Origin: Moringa oleifera
Lineage: Eukaryota; Streptophyta; Magnoliopsida; Brassicales; Moringaceae
Length of the DNA: 64,000 bases
Direction of reading: 5' to 3'
Assembly: GCA_021397835.1 (NCBI GenBank)
Contig: JAJFZO010000724.1
Coordinates: 2,455,001 to 2,519,000, forward strand
This document shows, piece after piece, positions 1-11,739 of this stretch. The first letter of the stretch is position 1, and each line of letters opens with the position of its first letter. Made by a program: the position numbers and the translations under genes. Below the pieces are notes generated by a model, which had not been told where the DNA came from, did not search any database, and saw only the letters and a program-made list of their open reading frames with translations.

Positions 1-125
1 TCTTTCTCTTGTGAGCTTTATTTGGATGAACACTAATTCATACAGCACATTTACTAAGCTCTCATTGTCAATTAACATTCTTCGGATGACAAAATTGGCG
101 ACCACCAGGGCATCATCATACGGGA
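1..125 (-). pseudogene. Ty3/gypsy retropepsin (protease) fragment
   Basis: The minus strand reads in one open frame to the window edge, with a stretch beginning PYDDALVVANF and then RRMLIDNESLVNVL. This matches the plant Ty3/gypsy protease region, where a 'DALVV..' segment is followed by the active-site motif D-N/T-G-S-S-A-D-x-L. Here the essential Gly after DN is Glu, so the enzyme would be inactive. It lies downstream of the gag remnant on the same strand, as expected for gag-PR order. The rest of pol lies off the left edge. The family assignment rests on motif recognition only. Confidence 0.6.
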
Positions 126-370
126 CCTAAACATTCTTTAAGTCCTGGTATGAGAATGTTATTTAGCAGATCCTTGGGTTTTGTGCTTTGACTCCAAGAA
201 CTCTAAGCATATGACTTTCTTGTTGAGGATTTCATGTAATTCCTCGTCGATTCCCCAATTATTACCTCTGTAACCCCTTCAATTTTCACACCTAGTGATC
301 TTTCGATCTTTTTCCCCTGAATAGTTCGCACTTCTTAGGTTTGTTTTCAGTGGAAGTTCTATCCTTTGTA

Positions 371-1680
371 TTGAGTTGCTACAAGTTAGTCCTACATACT
401 GCCTTAAGTGTCCCCCTTGCACTAAAGATTCTATTTCTTCCTGTAGTTGCTTGCATACTTCCGTTTCATGGCCATAATCTTGATGGTAGTGGTATTACTT
501 AGACTAATCAGCATGGTCGATAGGGTTACCATTTGATGGGGACATCTCAGCATCTTTTGATTTTTAATTATCATCATCACATTTTTTCAAGATGTATTTA
601 ACGATGTGAAAGGCTGTTAAACCCTTAGTGGTATGTTTTTTTAGAATATGACCTAATTATGTTAAAGTAGCCTTATTTCTTAATTGTTGAGCCTCGTCAT
701 TTGTCCTTGAAAGTTATTTTAGTGATCCTTATCCTCAACCTCACCTTCTCTTCTAAGGGACATTTTTTACAATCTCTTGCGCTTACTACCTTCCTCACTC
801 CTTATGTATTCTTTGGCCAAAGTTAACAACTCGACCATGTTACTTGCAGGCCTGCAACATAAAGTGTTAAAGAAAGGTCTTTCTGCAACCCCTTCAAGAT
901 AGCCGTTATAGTGACTAACTCTTGTAGTCTATCCACTTGGAAGGCTGCGTGATTAAACTAATACATAGTTTTGGAGGGACTTGTCAAGGCTTGGCATATT
1001 GCCATAAGGTGATTGGCTACTTCTTACTTTGTCTGGTATTGATAAAGGGTGCCAAGAAAGATCAAGCCAACTACTTAAAGCTGGTTATGCTTCTAAGATG
1101 CTGGGAGGAGAACCAATCCCTCTCGGGCCCCATTACAATGTTGGAGAAAGCCTTGTGGAGGATGACATCTAATGCTTCATACACTAACATGAAGCTCTGA
1201 TGCATGTCTAAATGGGCCTTCAGATTTCGCTCGCATTGTACAGCTCCATTTAAGGAATTCTCACCCGTTCAAGGATCGATGCTTCCATGATGTGATCTTT
1301 GAACAGGGGTCAAGGATCGTAATCTTCCCCATCTTTTCCTTTAAAAAACTCTAGCGGTCTCTCTCAATGGTTTACTCCCTGCTATCCTCTGCCTTATGAT
1401 TGGGCAAAAAGGTGCCTTAGCTCCATGGGATTAGATGCTTGATCCAACATTTGGTTATCTGGAACACGTTTATTTTCTTCTTCCTTAGAGGCTTGTGGTT
1501 CCTAATACACCCAACGTATTTGATTATCTTCTAGTTGTGCATCACATTGTTTATTTCATTCATTTATTCTCGTAACATAGCAAGTTGTGCTGCTTGTGAT
1601 GGTGTACTGGGTCACTGAATGCCGATGGTGGTCTTTGGGGCGACATTTTGTTTAATTGTGAATTAAGCAAGAATTGCATG
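371..1680 (-). pseudogene. Decayed Ty3/gypsy gag
   Basis: The minus strand carries pieces of a plant Ty3/gypsy gag in the right order but broken by stops and frameshifts. At about 1060-1216 a segment reads AHLDMHQSFMLVYEAL and then ..FSNIVMGPERDWFSS, the retrotrans_gag core in which '..F...L.G.A..WF..L' is typical. At 371-489 a segment reads YHQDYGHETEVCKQLQEEIE followed by SLVQGGHLRQYV, which resembles the C-terminal 'FHxDxGHxTExCxxLKxEIExLIxxGxLxxFV' block. In-frame stops include one just before MELYN near 1245. The probable start is near 1679, close behind the primer-binding-site-like sequence. The element is dead and its other end is off the window. Confidence 0.65.
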
Positions 1681-1688
1681 ACTTTCTG

Positions 1689-1716
1689 CTCGTTTCCCAC
1701 AAACGACACCAATGTT
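1689..1716 (-). other. Primer-binding-site-like end of the Ty3/gypsy element
   Basis: The minus strand here reads TTGGTGTCGTTTGTGGGAAA then CGAG. Plant Ty3/gypsy elements commonly carry a very similar TTGGCGCCGTCTGTGGGAAA block immediately inside the 5' LTR and before gag. Two or three substitutions would explain the difference. Its position, just upstream of the gag remnant in minus orientation, fits. Inference from pattern only. Confidence 0.45.
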
Positions 1717-2110
1717 ATGGTCTTATGCTAAGAATGCTTAAACTTCCTTTATATTCCTTTCTTTTCCTAATTTTTTCCATCCTTTTTGCCTATTACCTAT
1801 AATCTTTTTATATTCACCTCCTTCCTTAATCTTTCGTAATCTCTTCATCCTTGTGCCATACCTAGCATGGTCTCTGGACAGCTCACATAATTTCTGTTGG
1901 AGCCATAGCTTGATCGAAGAGGCGCTTTGGTTGGGTAGGAGGCTTTCAGCCCTTGGGCTTGGTGATTAATGGGCCTAAACTTTCGTATAATGGATTGGGC
2001 TTTGATACACGTTTAGGCCTACCCAACATGAAGTGTGTTTGCTTCTTTTGTATGGAATAGTCCATTTGATGGCAACTTGAAATCCATTTAAGTTATAAAG
2101 CAAAGTTCAG
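1717..2110 (-). mobile_element. Possible 5' LTR remnant
   Basis: This stretch lies directly outside the primer-binding-site-like block, where the 5' LTR of the minus-strand element should be. It is less A+T-rich than the DNA to its right and contains repeated GGGC/GGCC words near 1940-2020. I see no second LTR in the window to compare with, so the outer boundary is arbitrary. Confidence 0.25.
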
Positions 2111-3660
2111 CTTCTTTATTTTTGCTAGTCAGCTAGTTGATGCTTCTTCTACAGACATTCATAAACATTATTTATCTCTACTATGTCATTTAATAAGTTG
2201 GCAAGATGAGATTCTAAACATAACTATACCCTTGTAATTTAATTCATTGGTTTGTTAACAAAACCAAAGCTTATTTTTTGGTTTTTCATGGGTTCTGATG
2301 TTTCTTTCGTTCATAGAGGAGCCAAATAAAAGGAGATTTAGATGATTTATTACTTAACATTGTAAAGATTAGCTAGCGAATTAAGGTCGTCATTACAATG
2401 ATTAACTTCAAATCAATAATAACTATGATTTATAAATAAAATCCATAATTCTATTTAAAAATTTGAGTTGTTATTTTTTTATGAGGATTCCTGTTCAAGT
2501 TAGTGTTATGAATGTGGTTTATCAATGAGATATGAGGGACTGCTTCTCTTTTTATGCTTATTCTATCTTCTTTTTCGTCCATTAACTTATTTAATAAGAC
2601 ATTTTCATTGAAGCTGTATGCTCTTCATTTAATTTACTTCTTTTTTTTTTTTGAAAAAATCAAGTTCAAGCTAGTTTTTATTTTTCCTCCTTTAATCTTT
2701 TCAAGTCTATTTTATTTATATGTTTTTTAATTTATAATTTACTTTTTTGTTGCAATCAAAGAATTTTTAGAATTATTATTTTTAGTATGTATTAAAGCAC
2801 ACTCCTTGAAAAGGTTAGGATTTTGTATTTGTTTTATGAATTCTTTCAAATTTAATTTGTAACATTTACTTGTATTGTTTTTTGGACTAATTCTAAATCA
2901 ATTAATGATAAAAGCGTCGGTCATATGGTGATCATATCATAATGATTTCAATCAAGTTAATAAAATAATTATCTTTACTTAAAATTTCTTATTGTTTGCT
3001 TTTTTTAATTTCTTCCATAGTAAATTACAATTTGTTATCATAGTTATTTTTATTTCTTAATACTTTTAATATAAAATTGTTTTAAAATGGTATTTCATAT
3101 CAATTTTTTCGTTCCGTTCAAGCACATAATCCATTGGTAAGTTAGATTTTTATCATGTTTGCTTGGTTTTATTGATTTTTTAAGTATTTTTATTTTTCTA
3201 TAAAAATTATTTTAAAAATATAAAAAATTTAATGAGAGAGATTTTTATATTTTTTTAATATAAAAATTATTTTCAAAAATAAAACAAATGTGTACATTAA
3301 ATTCTTGAGAGTATAAAAGAAAGAGAGAAAGAGATTTTATACCTTTTAGTATAAAATTGTTACCATTACTTTTTAAAAAAATATGTATTTATTGAGATAA
3401 TAGAAAAATTTCAAGAGAAAATTTTTTTATTCTCTAAAATGTCTTCAACAATAAAAAATATTTTATTTATATCAATTTAAATTCTTTTTTCTTTTGATTG
3501 ATGAAATTATAAAATTTAAGTTTAAGGCCTAAATTTAGACATTAAATATGAATACTTTGCTTGTGTTAGAGCTGTGAGATTTTAAAATATTTTTATGTGT
3601 TTCAATACAATATTGTTCTACATCTTAGTTTAATATTGATATCTTATTACATTTGCATGA
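2111..3660. other. A+T-rich non-coding stretch
   Basis: No gene can be supported. The stretch has many short A and T runs (for example T at 2641-2652) and stops in all frames. Confidence 0.6.
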
Positions 3661-3900
3661 GTTATAAAAAAATATTTTGAAGGTTAAAAGTTGAACAAAA
3701 GTGAGACCTTTATGTTTTTTATCATAAAAAAATATTGTTAAGGATTAAGAGTCTAAAAGGAATGAGACCTCTATATTTTTCTATCATAAAAAATATTTTG
3801 AAGATTAAGAGTTGAGCAAGCGAGACCTTTATGTTCTCTATCAATTTTTTTTTTGGAAGAATTAAAGGTGAAACAAGAATTAAATCTTTATATTCTCTAA
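3661..3900. repeat. Tandem repeat, four degenerate ~60-bp copies
   Basis: Four successive blocks beginning near 3661, 3721, 3783 and 3841 share the order ATCATAAAAAAATATT, then AAGGATTAAGAG or a variant, then GAGACCTTTATGTTCT or a variant. The first three copies are clearly related and the fourth is more diverged. No coding role is visible. Confidence 0.7.
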
Positions 3901-5224
3901 AAATTAAAATTTTATCAATTTCTTTTCATGCACATCTAAATTTCTTTTGAGACATTTTTTGTAAAGTAATTTTAAAAGGCAAGTGAATTTCAAAATCAAG
4001 AAATAACCATAATTAAATAGTACCACTGTGTACTAAGCTTTCCTCATGTGTAACTAACTCTCAAACCTGTATTTTCAATTTTAAAGAATCAACATTATCT
4101 TATTTATGTTTCTTTTTATTATCTAAAAAATAGTTTTTCAAAATAAATAAATTTGAGAATCCAATCATACCATAAAAAAGATTGATAGTGACTTTTTTAT
4201 TTTTCTAAAAAAAATTATTTAAAAGCATTTCCCAAATCGCTTCAAGAATTCGACTCTAGCTGGGAACCTTTTATGACAATCGGATATTAATAGCCTACAT
4301 GTTAATCTATATAAAGATAACCCTAATTCCTTATGCGTAAGTAGATGTATATATGAAAATTAATAAGAAATGTTGATAAAGCTAATTAAAAAGATGAGTA
4401 ACTAGTTAGCAAAGCAGGGTGATATTAATAAAGATTAACCTCCTTGATTCGATTTGATGATAAAGGTGAATTACTGACCTCTTTCAAGAGATATATTTTA
4501 ATCAACCTTTCATTTGTAAGGCAAAACTTGTTGTCTTGAGAGAACGTGTCAAAGTATGAACCATCCATGTCTCTAATTTGTTGCATGTTGCTTTCAATCA
4601 CATTATCTATTTGCTCATTATTATTTTCTTCCAGTTTTTGATTGCTTTACAACTTAAATCTTGTTGTTCAAATATGATATAAGGATCCTTAATTTTTTTT
4701 TATTAATTATTAAAACAAACCCTGCACTCTAACGATGTCCAAAATCAATGTTAAATTAAGGACAACATTATCTTCTTCTTCCAAATGAGACCAGAAACTA
4801 AATTTTTGCCACCTCTTTTATATGATAGTTTGCATCTTTAAAATCATTTTGATTTTTGAGCTTTTTTTTCTCAAATTGATGGTAACTAGTAATCTATTAC
4901 CTGTTTGAAAGGTGATTAATGAAGAATGCAAAAAAAGAAAAAAAATCATTATTATGAATTTGAGAGAAAAGAAGAGAGCTTGGTTTTCATTGCATTAGAA
5001 AAACTCTTTTTTAAGAAATTAAGAGAAATAAAAAGAATTAAAAAATAAGAAAAAAATTTAAAAAATAAATTTAGCTTTTGATCTCCGTCTCGATCTCTTC
5101 CTTTTTTATCTTTATTATCATAAAGACTTTATAACCAATGACTCAATTCTTAAATCTTAAATTAAAAACTAAAAAAAAACTTGATTTGTAATAGAAATTA
5201 TACTAATAAATTGAAAGTTTTGCA
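3901..5224. other. A+T-rich non-coding stretch
   Basis: No gene, RNA gene or complete transposon is recognisable. Short homopurine patches begin to appear after 4920. Confidence 0.55.
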
Positions 5225-5322
5225 AGAAAGAGGTGGATAGAAAGGAGAAAAAGAAATTATAGAGAAAGAAGAAAGAGAGAGAGAATAAAGAAATGGAGAA
5301 AAGAAGAAGAAATAAATTTTAT
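5225..5322. repeat. Purine-rich (GA/A) tract
   Basis: About 95 bases are nearly all A and G on the plus strand, including GAAAGAGAGAGAGAATAAAG and GGAGAAAAGAAGAAGAAATA. Such homopurine tracts are common low-complexity DNA and can adopt triplex structures. No function is implied. Confidence 0.6.
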
Positions 5323-5559
5323 TTGAAATCTCAATATAGTTAAAAGCTTACAGTCATTAATATAGGAAATGTTTCATTAACAGAGGGTTTGCATCAACCC
5401 GACATAAAAGTTTAATTTTTGTTTCATTATTTTAAAAAGATTGAGATTTGATTAAGTACTAAGGATACATTTTCAGATTTTTTTTGGAAATATTTATCCT
5501 AAAAAATAATTTAAACTTTACTAGGATAAATATAAAAATAAAAACAAAAATAAAGCCTT

Positions 5560-5960
5560 ATATTTTGTTAAATTTTAATCTAAATTTCATCATTTCCATT
5601 TATCAATGATGCATTTAAACTTTTAATGGTTCTATTGAAATTTTAAAAATTAGATATATTCAAATCAGATATCTTATAAAATAAATTTTGACTTAAATTT
5701 TACATAGAAGTAAAAAATTATTCAAGCTATCATCACAAAAAAAATCAAAACTTTTGAAGTGGTGAATTATTTATTAAAATTTTAATTATAAAAAATTTAA
5801 AAATCTTCTAAAAAGATAATTTCTGAATAAAAATTACTTAAATTTGAAAAATTGAATTGAAATGGATAGCAAAATTTATTTAAATAATTTTTTAAATACT
5901 TTCACAATAAAAACATAATTACTTTTTTTATAAATGTTTGTCTCAAAGTCCAATTGAGTC
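5560..5960 (+). repeat. Dispersed non-coding repeat, diverged copy
   Basis: This stretch shares an ordered set of words with 8930-9200 and with every GDSL-array spacer. In order they are TCAGATATCTTA-like, then AATTTTGACTTAAATTTT, then GTAAAAAAATTATTCAAGCTA followed by an A-run, then CAAAACTTTT. The spacer version reads AAGATCTTGCACTAAGAATT, ATTTCAAATTTTTATGAGAG and AAATATTCGCGCTACAAATA. The similarity is degenerate, and low-complexity composition inflates it. Confidence 0.35.
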
Positions 5961-6979
5961 AAATGTAAAATGTAGATACACAAGAAAAAAAATTAAAACA
6001 ATGAACTTTAAACTAAAATTCACGTAAATTTCAAGAATCCTTTTCATTTTAACCCTTGTTATTATTAGGATTAATTTTGGTAATATGTATTCAATTGTCT
6101 TGAATTCATACTATATGAATATGTTAATCATTGATATTTCGGAATGTAGGTACAAAACCATAATTTGACAAACAAGTATATATTATATATATTACAACAA
6201 TAAAATCGGTAATGATCCATATACTTCTTGTCGCTGTTCATTTCACAGCAAAGTGACCCTTGAGTTTTAAATGTAATTTCCATTGATTTTGATTTAGTGA
6301 TTTAATACATTAAAATTGTAATGACAACAATATTAGCATTAAATTAAACCTTAACTAAATAATTAACTTATAAACATTTTATTTTCTTAATCATCACATT
6401 GGAATGTTGTTCCATTTGAAAATTTTGTTGAAATTAGTCTTTGTTTTTTATTAAATTTCTGAGAAATGAAACCATTGAAATCTAGAAAAACTATTTATGC
6501 TGTAATTTTTAAATTTCTCTAACAAAATTCAGCAAATTACTATTGGTATTATTATTCTTATTAAAATTTATGAAAAAATATCTGAAATTTTTTTAAAATT
6601 TAAAAACTTTTAAATTGAAATTTTTTATTTTTTAAAAATATATTAATTTTTAAAATTTTCAAATTTCCATTGAAATAAACTGTTGGAATTATAAACAATT
6701 CTAACAATATACTCCCAAAAAAAAAAAAAAGGTGTATTACTTTCATAGCACCAAGTTTGTATTAGTACCCAATTAAATCAGGGCCTTCTCCAAAATCTCT
6801 GGCTGTAATGTTAGATATGTATGAACCTGGATTTTTGTAATTAGATTAATTACACTTGAAATAAATCTGACTTAAATTTTGTCTTCTCATTGAGTAAAGA
6901 AAAACCAGAGACTCAGCTCATTAACCTGGTTTAACATTCACTGATTCTGTCTCATAGACAGTACTGGTGATCTCGGTTC
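5961..6979. other. A+T-rich non-coding stretch
   Basis: No gene is supported. It contains an A-run at 6717-6731 and a short inverted repeat at 6681-6706. Confidence 0.5.
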
Positions 6980-7676
6980 CTGCATCTTGCCATATATATC
7001 ACCAGATTCTGAAAATGCAGAAACTCAGACTGACCACTTTTATTACTTGTGCTTTATTTCTTGGAGCATTTCTGGGTGATTAACCTTTCGAAAGCTCTGC
7101 ATACATGGACGAGCACTGAGCAGCGAATTGGATTGTCAGCTAGGCCAAGTCAGCCAACGAAATCCTCCCAACAAGTATAAATTCATTTGTATGGTGCGTG
7201 TTTACCATCAAAATTGAGAGAAATATGGAAGAATTCACCAGGAGATTGTAATGGAGCAAAACTTAGAGACGAGTTAATCTGTAAAAGATTTGTTGGTAAT
7301 AGTTTCTTGTCATAGGTTGAAATTTGCTTGCCAGTTACTGGGTGTATTGTCGTTTCTCAGTTTGTATGAATCACTATAAATCTTGTTCCTTTATGGCATA
7401 TTCAGCTGTTAATCCTGATCATTTGGCCATTGAAATCAAAGTATAATCTGCTGAATCGGTAACTTTATGGGCAGGCTAACAAATCAAGAAGGGTCCAAGA
7501 ATATCGGTTTGAAGCTGCTGAATTAGAAAAGAGAGTTTCTTGACTTGATTAAGAAACGGGGTTAATCTCCACCGGAACCATTCTGCTGTGCTAACCAGTT
7601 AACACTTGGATCCCTTGAACTTGTCTTTTTCATCAACTGAGTGTATATGCATGGAAATGACAGTCGAGTAGTATAG

Positions 7677-8030
7677 TTGATTTCTACGATAGATAAGGAT
7701 AAGAATGATGCGGATGAAGAAAACAACGACCAAGCATATTCAAACAATGTTACTAATGACGTTGTTGTGGAATCTGGTACTTCTCTCCAACCTGAATCTT
7801 TCATGCAGTACGTGGAGTGTGCCATTCATGAACCCATTGCGGAACTTGCCTATACAAATTATCTAGCACCTTCTTCATCGTCGATGAATGTTGCTGCAGA
7901 CGGCATTGACACACAATCCCTGCCTGCAGATATGAGGTTTGATCTTGCTAATAGTTTCGACCCCAGTAGAGTTGTTTTTAATAAAAATGATGATGATGAT
8001 GATGTATGGGAATTTAAAAATTCAGAATGA
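7677..8030 (+). CDS. Hypothetical 117-codon ORF, possible gene remnant
   Basis: This is the longest open frame left of the array that is not clearly transposon-derived. Its composition is protein-like and acidic, with DKDKNDADEENNDQ near the N-terminus, a Ser run, and an Asp run (NDDDDDVW) from a GAT microsatellite at 7986-8003. It does not begin with a conventional ATG in a good context, so it may be an internal or terminal exon. Upstream at about 7470-7545 a short open stretch reads NKSRRVQEYR followed by FEAAELEKRV, recalling a bZIP basic region running into a zipper, but stop codons follow at once. A 22-residue signal-like ORF lies at 7015-7083. I do not recognise the product. A decayed or multi-exon gene spanning 6980-8040 is possible. 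Confidence 0.25.
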   Translation: MISTIDKDKNDADEENNDQAYSNNVTNDVVVESGTSLQPESFMQYVECAIHEPIAELAYTNYLAPSSSSMNVAADGIDTQSLPADMRFDLANSFDPSRVVFNKNDDDDDVWEFKNSE

Positions 8031-8039
8031 CATGAAACA

Positions 8040-8889
8040 ATGTCCATGAGCGTCCATGGGAGAAGAAGCATCAGCTAGCTGACTAGCTGAATAGCAGAAA
8101 AAGAGCTCATACCAACTTTTCAGATACTCCATATCAGGGATTCCCTTTCAAAATCCACAAGAGCCAAGGAGAATGTCTCATTTATTACAAATATATGCGT
8201 GTTTAATTTATCAAAAAGATTCCAACCTCAACCCAGTTATTTATGAAGCAGAGGAACCTGAAACAATCATATGTTACAGCTGAGAAAAGTAGATATTCAA
8301 TACTGTATGCAACAGGGCCAGATTGTTATATGAATCTATAAGTTATTAGTTAATAAATTATTACGTACTATAGTCTTGCAAATCTAACATCACAAAAAGT
8401 AATGTCATATGAATTTATATTACTTTTAATTAATTAAATAGTATGATATTAGCAATTTTATATGACAAGTGACAAATAAATTGGTTTATATTTACATGGT
8501 AATTCCTTATTAGTTGCAAGGGATATCACAAAAAAAATGGAAGAGCTTCTTGCGATCGATTTACCAAGTCAAATTTGTGGTGAACCGTATTAAAGCAAGA
8601 GTGCTTTTTCTCTCTATTTTTCTCATTATAAGCGATGTCATAAAATTTATTTTTCATTTGCTTTATAAATTCTTTATCCGCACTACCATCTTCTCAAGTC
8701 TTCAATATTTCTACTAAGTTTTTGCTTGATTTTACGTATGATGGCTGCAGAGGGAATTAAGGCACAGTCCATGGGAGGGTGACCTTTTGATGGAAGAATT
8801 TAAACCTGACTTACTAAGTAGTAATACTGATGCATGCTTATATATATGGATAAATTGTTTGATTATTGGCTGGATCTTTTAGACACCAG
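8040..8889. other. Non-coding stretch
   Basis: No supported gene. An open frame of 67 codons at 8514-8717 is hydrophobic and A+T-driven, with no homology that I recognise. Confidence 0.4.
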
Positions 8890-9330
8890 TAATTCCCTTT
8901 TTTGGGATCATTTAAAATTTTCAATTTCTATTCTATCTCCAAATAAATTCTGAATTTTAAAATGTACAAAACTTAATATGTCAATTTAAATTAAATTAAA
9001 CCCTATAAAAAAATTTAAAAGTCTCAAAATATTTAAATTTGAGATCTTTTACAATGAATTTTAATTTGAAAATTTTTATTTATGTAAAAAAATTCAAGCT
9101 ACCATAAGAAAAAATTTCAATTTTTTTAATACTGAAGATATTTTTTTTAAAAAATATATGTTATCAAAAATTTAAAAAATTCATAAAAAAAATAGTTCAT
9201 TAGTGGAAATCAGTTCAATTTGAGTAATAAAGTCAAAATGAAGTATAATCTATTTGAGTAGCTTTTTAGGCATATCAATAATGAAAATACCATTAACCTT
9301 TCACAACTACTTTGAATTAAAGTCTAATTT
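8890..9330 (+). repeat. Dispersed non-coding repeat, diverged copy
   Basis: In order it carries TTTGAGATCTTTTACAATGA, ATTTTAATTTGAAAATTTTT, then TGTAAAAAAATTCAAGCTAC and an A-rich run. The GDSL-array spacers have GAAGATCTTGCACTAAGAAT, TTTTGATTTCAAATTTTTAT and GTAAAAAAATATTCGCGCTA in the same order. This suggests one repeat family inserted both here and in the ancestral array unit. Divergence is high. Confidence 0.4.
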
Positions 9331-10639
9331 TGATAAAATTAATAGATTAAGATTTGTTAGGATTGAAAATAAAATTAAAGGTTTTAAATACTTTTTATCT
9401 TTTTTTTTATGATGACAATGATAACGATGATGTCTATCATTGAATACTTAGAGGATTTCTTTTTTTTATGAATTAATTATAAATTCATGTAATGTATGAG
9501 GTTATTTTATCATATATATTGATAAATTTATTAATAATAATATTAAGGGTGAATATAATTTTAAACTTTGAATAATATTTTTTCATAATTTTTATCTTAA
9601 ATTTCAAATTGTCTCCAAACAAATTAATAGTTAAATTGAATCTTATTGAAGAGTTCAAAAATTAAGAATATTTATGTATTTTTGATTGTTGAAAATTAAT
9701 CATAAATAATTTTCTCAGTGTCGTATTTTGCTTCTCCCATTCTCATATTACTTTTAGTTATCAAATTTTTTTTTTTGTAGAGTCAGAATTTATGCATTTT
9801 CTAGATATTTATGTACATTTGATAAAATTTTTTGTTTTATGGATTTGTTGGACTTAGACTTGTTTGCTTTTTTTTTTTTTTTTTTCAGAGAATGCAAAAC
9901 TCATGTTTGTGCTTATATGTTGTTAAAATTATGGTCACACTATATTGGCGGATCAAATGAAATAATGATTATATATTTTTATATATTTTAAGTAAATATC
10001 TTAATAATAATACAAATTTAGGAAAATATTTTACCATTTATAATAGATTATTTAACTTAAAACCCCGGGTATTTGTATTGAAATTTTCATATATATATAT
10101 ATATATATTTTCATCTCATCATCGTAACTTGTTGTGTTCTTTTTAGAAGATGCATGTACAATGCAAACTATTGCAACACTATAAAATGAGGTTCCTGATG
10201 ACCTTCAAACACAAACTTTTAAGCACAATTACTTTGCGCAAATAACTCTTAACTTTGTCATTGAAAGTATTTGAAATTGTAAACGCTTTTCTTAGTTTGC
10301 AAAATTTTATCCTTTTTTCAAATAATTCCAAATTCATCTTACTTGCTGATCTAGTTTTCATTTTGAGCATATAATTAAATTGAAATTTTTACTGAGTAAA
10401 AGAGTATCAAATAAATTTGAGCGATAAAGTTCAATATAATTTGTACTCAGTTTCTTAAATCATAATAGTTATAAGGTTTTCAAAACAATTTCGTCACTAT
10501 GACATTTTGATTAATTTTTTTGTTGAATGATCATAATATGGCACCTAAATATTTAAAACTTTCAAATATGCATGGTTAACATATCCAAAACTATTAGAAA
10601 AATCCACTTCTATCCTTTATATACATATATGCATTTCAA
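9331..10639. other. A+T-rich non-coding stretch with simple repeats
   Basis: No gene is supported. It has a T-run at about 9868-9885 and an (AT)n microsatellite at about 10089-10108. A 63-codon minus-strand frame at 10179-10370 has no recognisable features. Confidence 0.5.
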
Positions 10640-11450
10640 GTGTTTTTCTCTAAGTGGGTCCAAGTCTTAGATTTCAGACATGTTTCTGATTCTAAGGGCA
10701 AGAGTTCTGAATCTATTCTGAATGATTTTATGGCTCTTGAATTGGTATGAAGTATACTTCTTCCTACTAATGAAGCTCGATTATCTAGCCTTAGTCCTAC
10801 GAAAATGGCCACAAAGAATGCTTGTTTACTTACACATGTAAGTTTTTACCACTTGATTTTTAACTAACAATGAATCTCGTATTACTGACTTATTTATAGT
10901 TTCATTATAGGTACTGTCTACTCTCAATGTTACATTGGATCAAACTATTCTTAGTTCTAAGGAAACTGATGTCGTGAGGAAAGAGAAAAGTGATTTCATG
11001 AAAGAGGTTATGGGTCTTCATAAAGAGGTTAATGGCATTAAGGTAGTGTTATATTCTTTGAGGAAAGATAAAGAAATTTTTATTGATAATTGAAAAAGCA
11101 ATAGGATGAATAAGATCATATTAGACTTAGCTATGAGGTCTATAAGGATGCACACAAAACAACAAGAATTAGGTACAAAGTTTGGAGGATGAGTTGAATG
11201 CTATGAGGGAAGATAGAAAAATTTGATTCTAAGGACTAGGAAGAAGGCTATAAAAATATATAAAGGATCAAAATTTCTTTATTGATTAGTGTGTGACATA
11301 TTTAGTTGCTATTTATGATCAAGTTATAATGAATTAAATCACAATTAAAAGAGAAATATCCTGACTTGGACCTTTCTTTCTTAGAAAATAATAGTAAGTT
11401 TGGTGAAGAAAATAAAATGGGAGACAAAATATGGAAAAGACAAACTTGTT
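10640..11450 (+). pseudogene. Decayed coiled-coil-like coding remnant, possibly a retroelement antisense ORF
   Basis: On the plus strand a broken frame reads VLSTLNVTLDQTILSSKETD, then VVRKEKSDFMKEVMGLHKEV from about 10914 onwards, ending in a stop near 11090. A shifted frame near 11350-11430 reads KEKYPDLDLSFLENNSKFGE. The charged heptad-like stretch followed by a 'YPDLDLSFL'-type tail resembles the C-terminal part of plant transposon-associated coiled-coil proteins. An AG acceptor near 10910 follows an intron-like segment. The remnant lies on the opposite strand to, and downstream of, the integrase remnant at 12270-12640. Retand-like Tat elements carry antisense ORFs in that position. The identity is an inference and the frame is clearly broken. 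Confidence 0.4.
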
Positions 11451-11739
11451 GGTTGCTAATGACACAAGTTTCATTACTACACTTTTGTTTTCCTCTAGGG
11501 GTGAGTTTGATGCTATAGTAGTTAGTTAGTTGTCACTAAGCTTCCTAAAGCTATTTATTTCCAAGGTTGTTTCTACAATCATCTCAAGTCAAGCTTGACC
11601 ATGTTGCTTCCACAATTACCAACAAATGATCGATTCTATGGAAAGCAAAGCAAAAAACAATAATGAAATAATAGGCTAGTTCTCGTCTTTAATAGGATTC
11701 TCTTATTATGATTACGACTTTAGTTATACTTTTTTAAGG

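Noticed and set aside
937..1200. Plus-strand 87-codon frame
   Set aside because: It is antisense to the gag remnant, which explains the sequence better.
6681..6706. Short inverted repeat TGTTGGAATT..AATTCTAACA resembling LTR termini
   Set aside because: The arms are only 10 bp apart by 6 bases with a mismatch, so it is a small hairpin. No LTR body or target-site duplication is visible.
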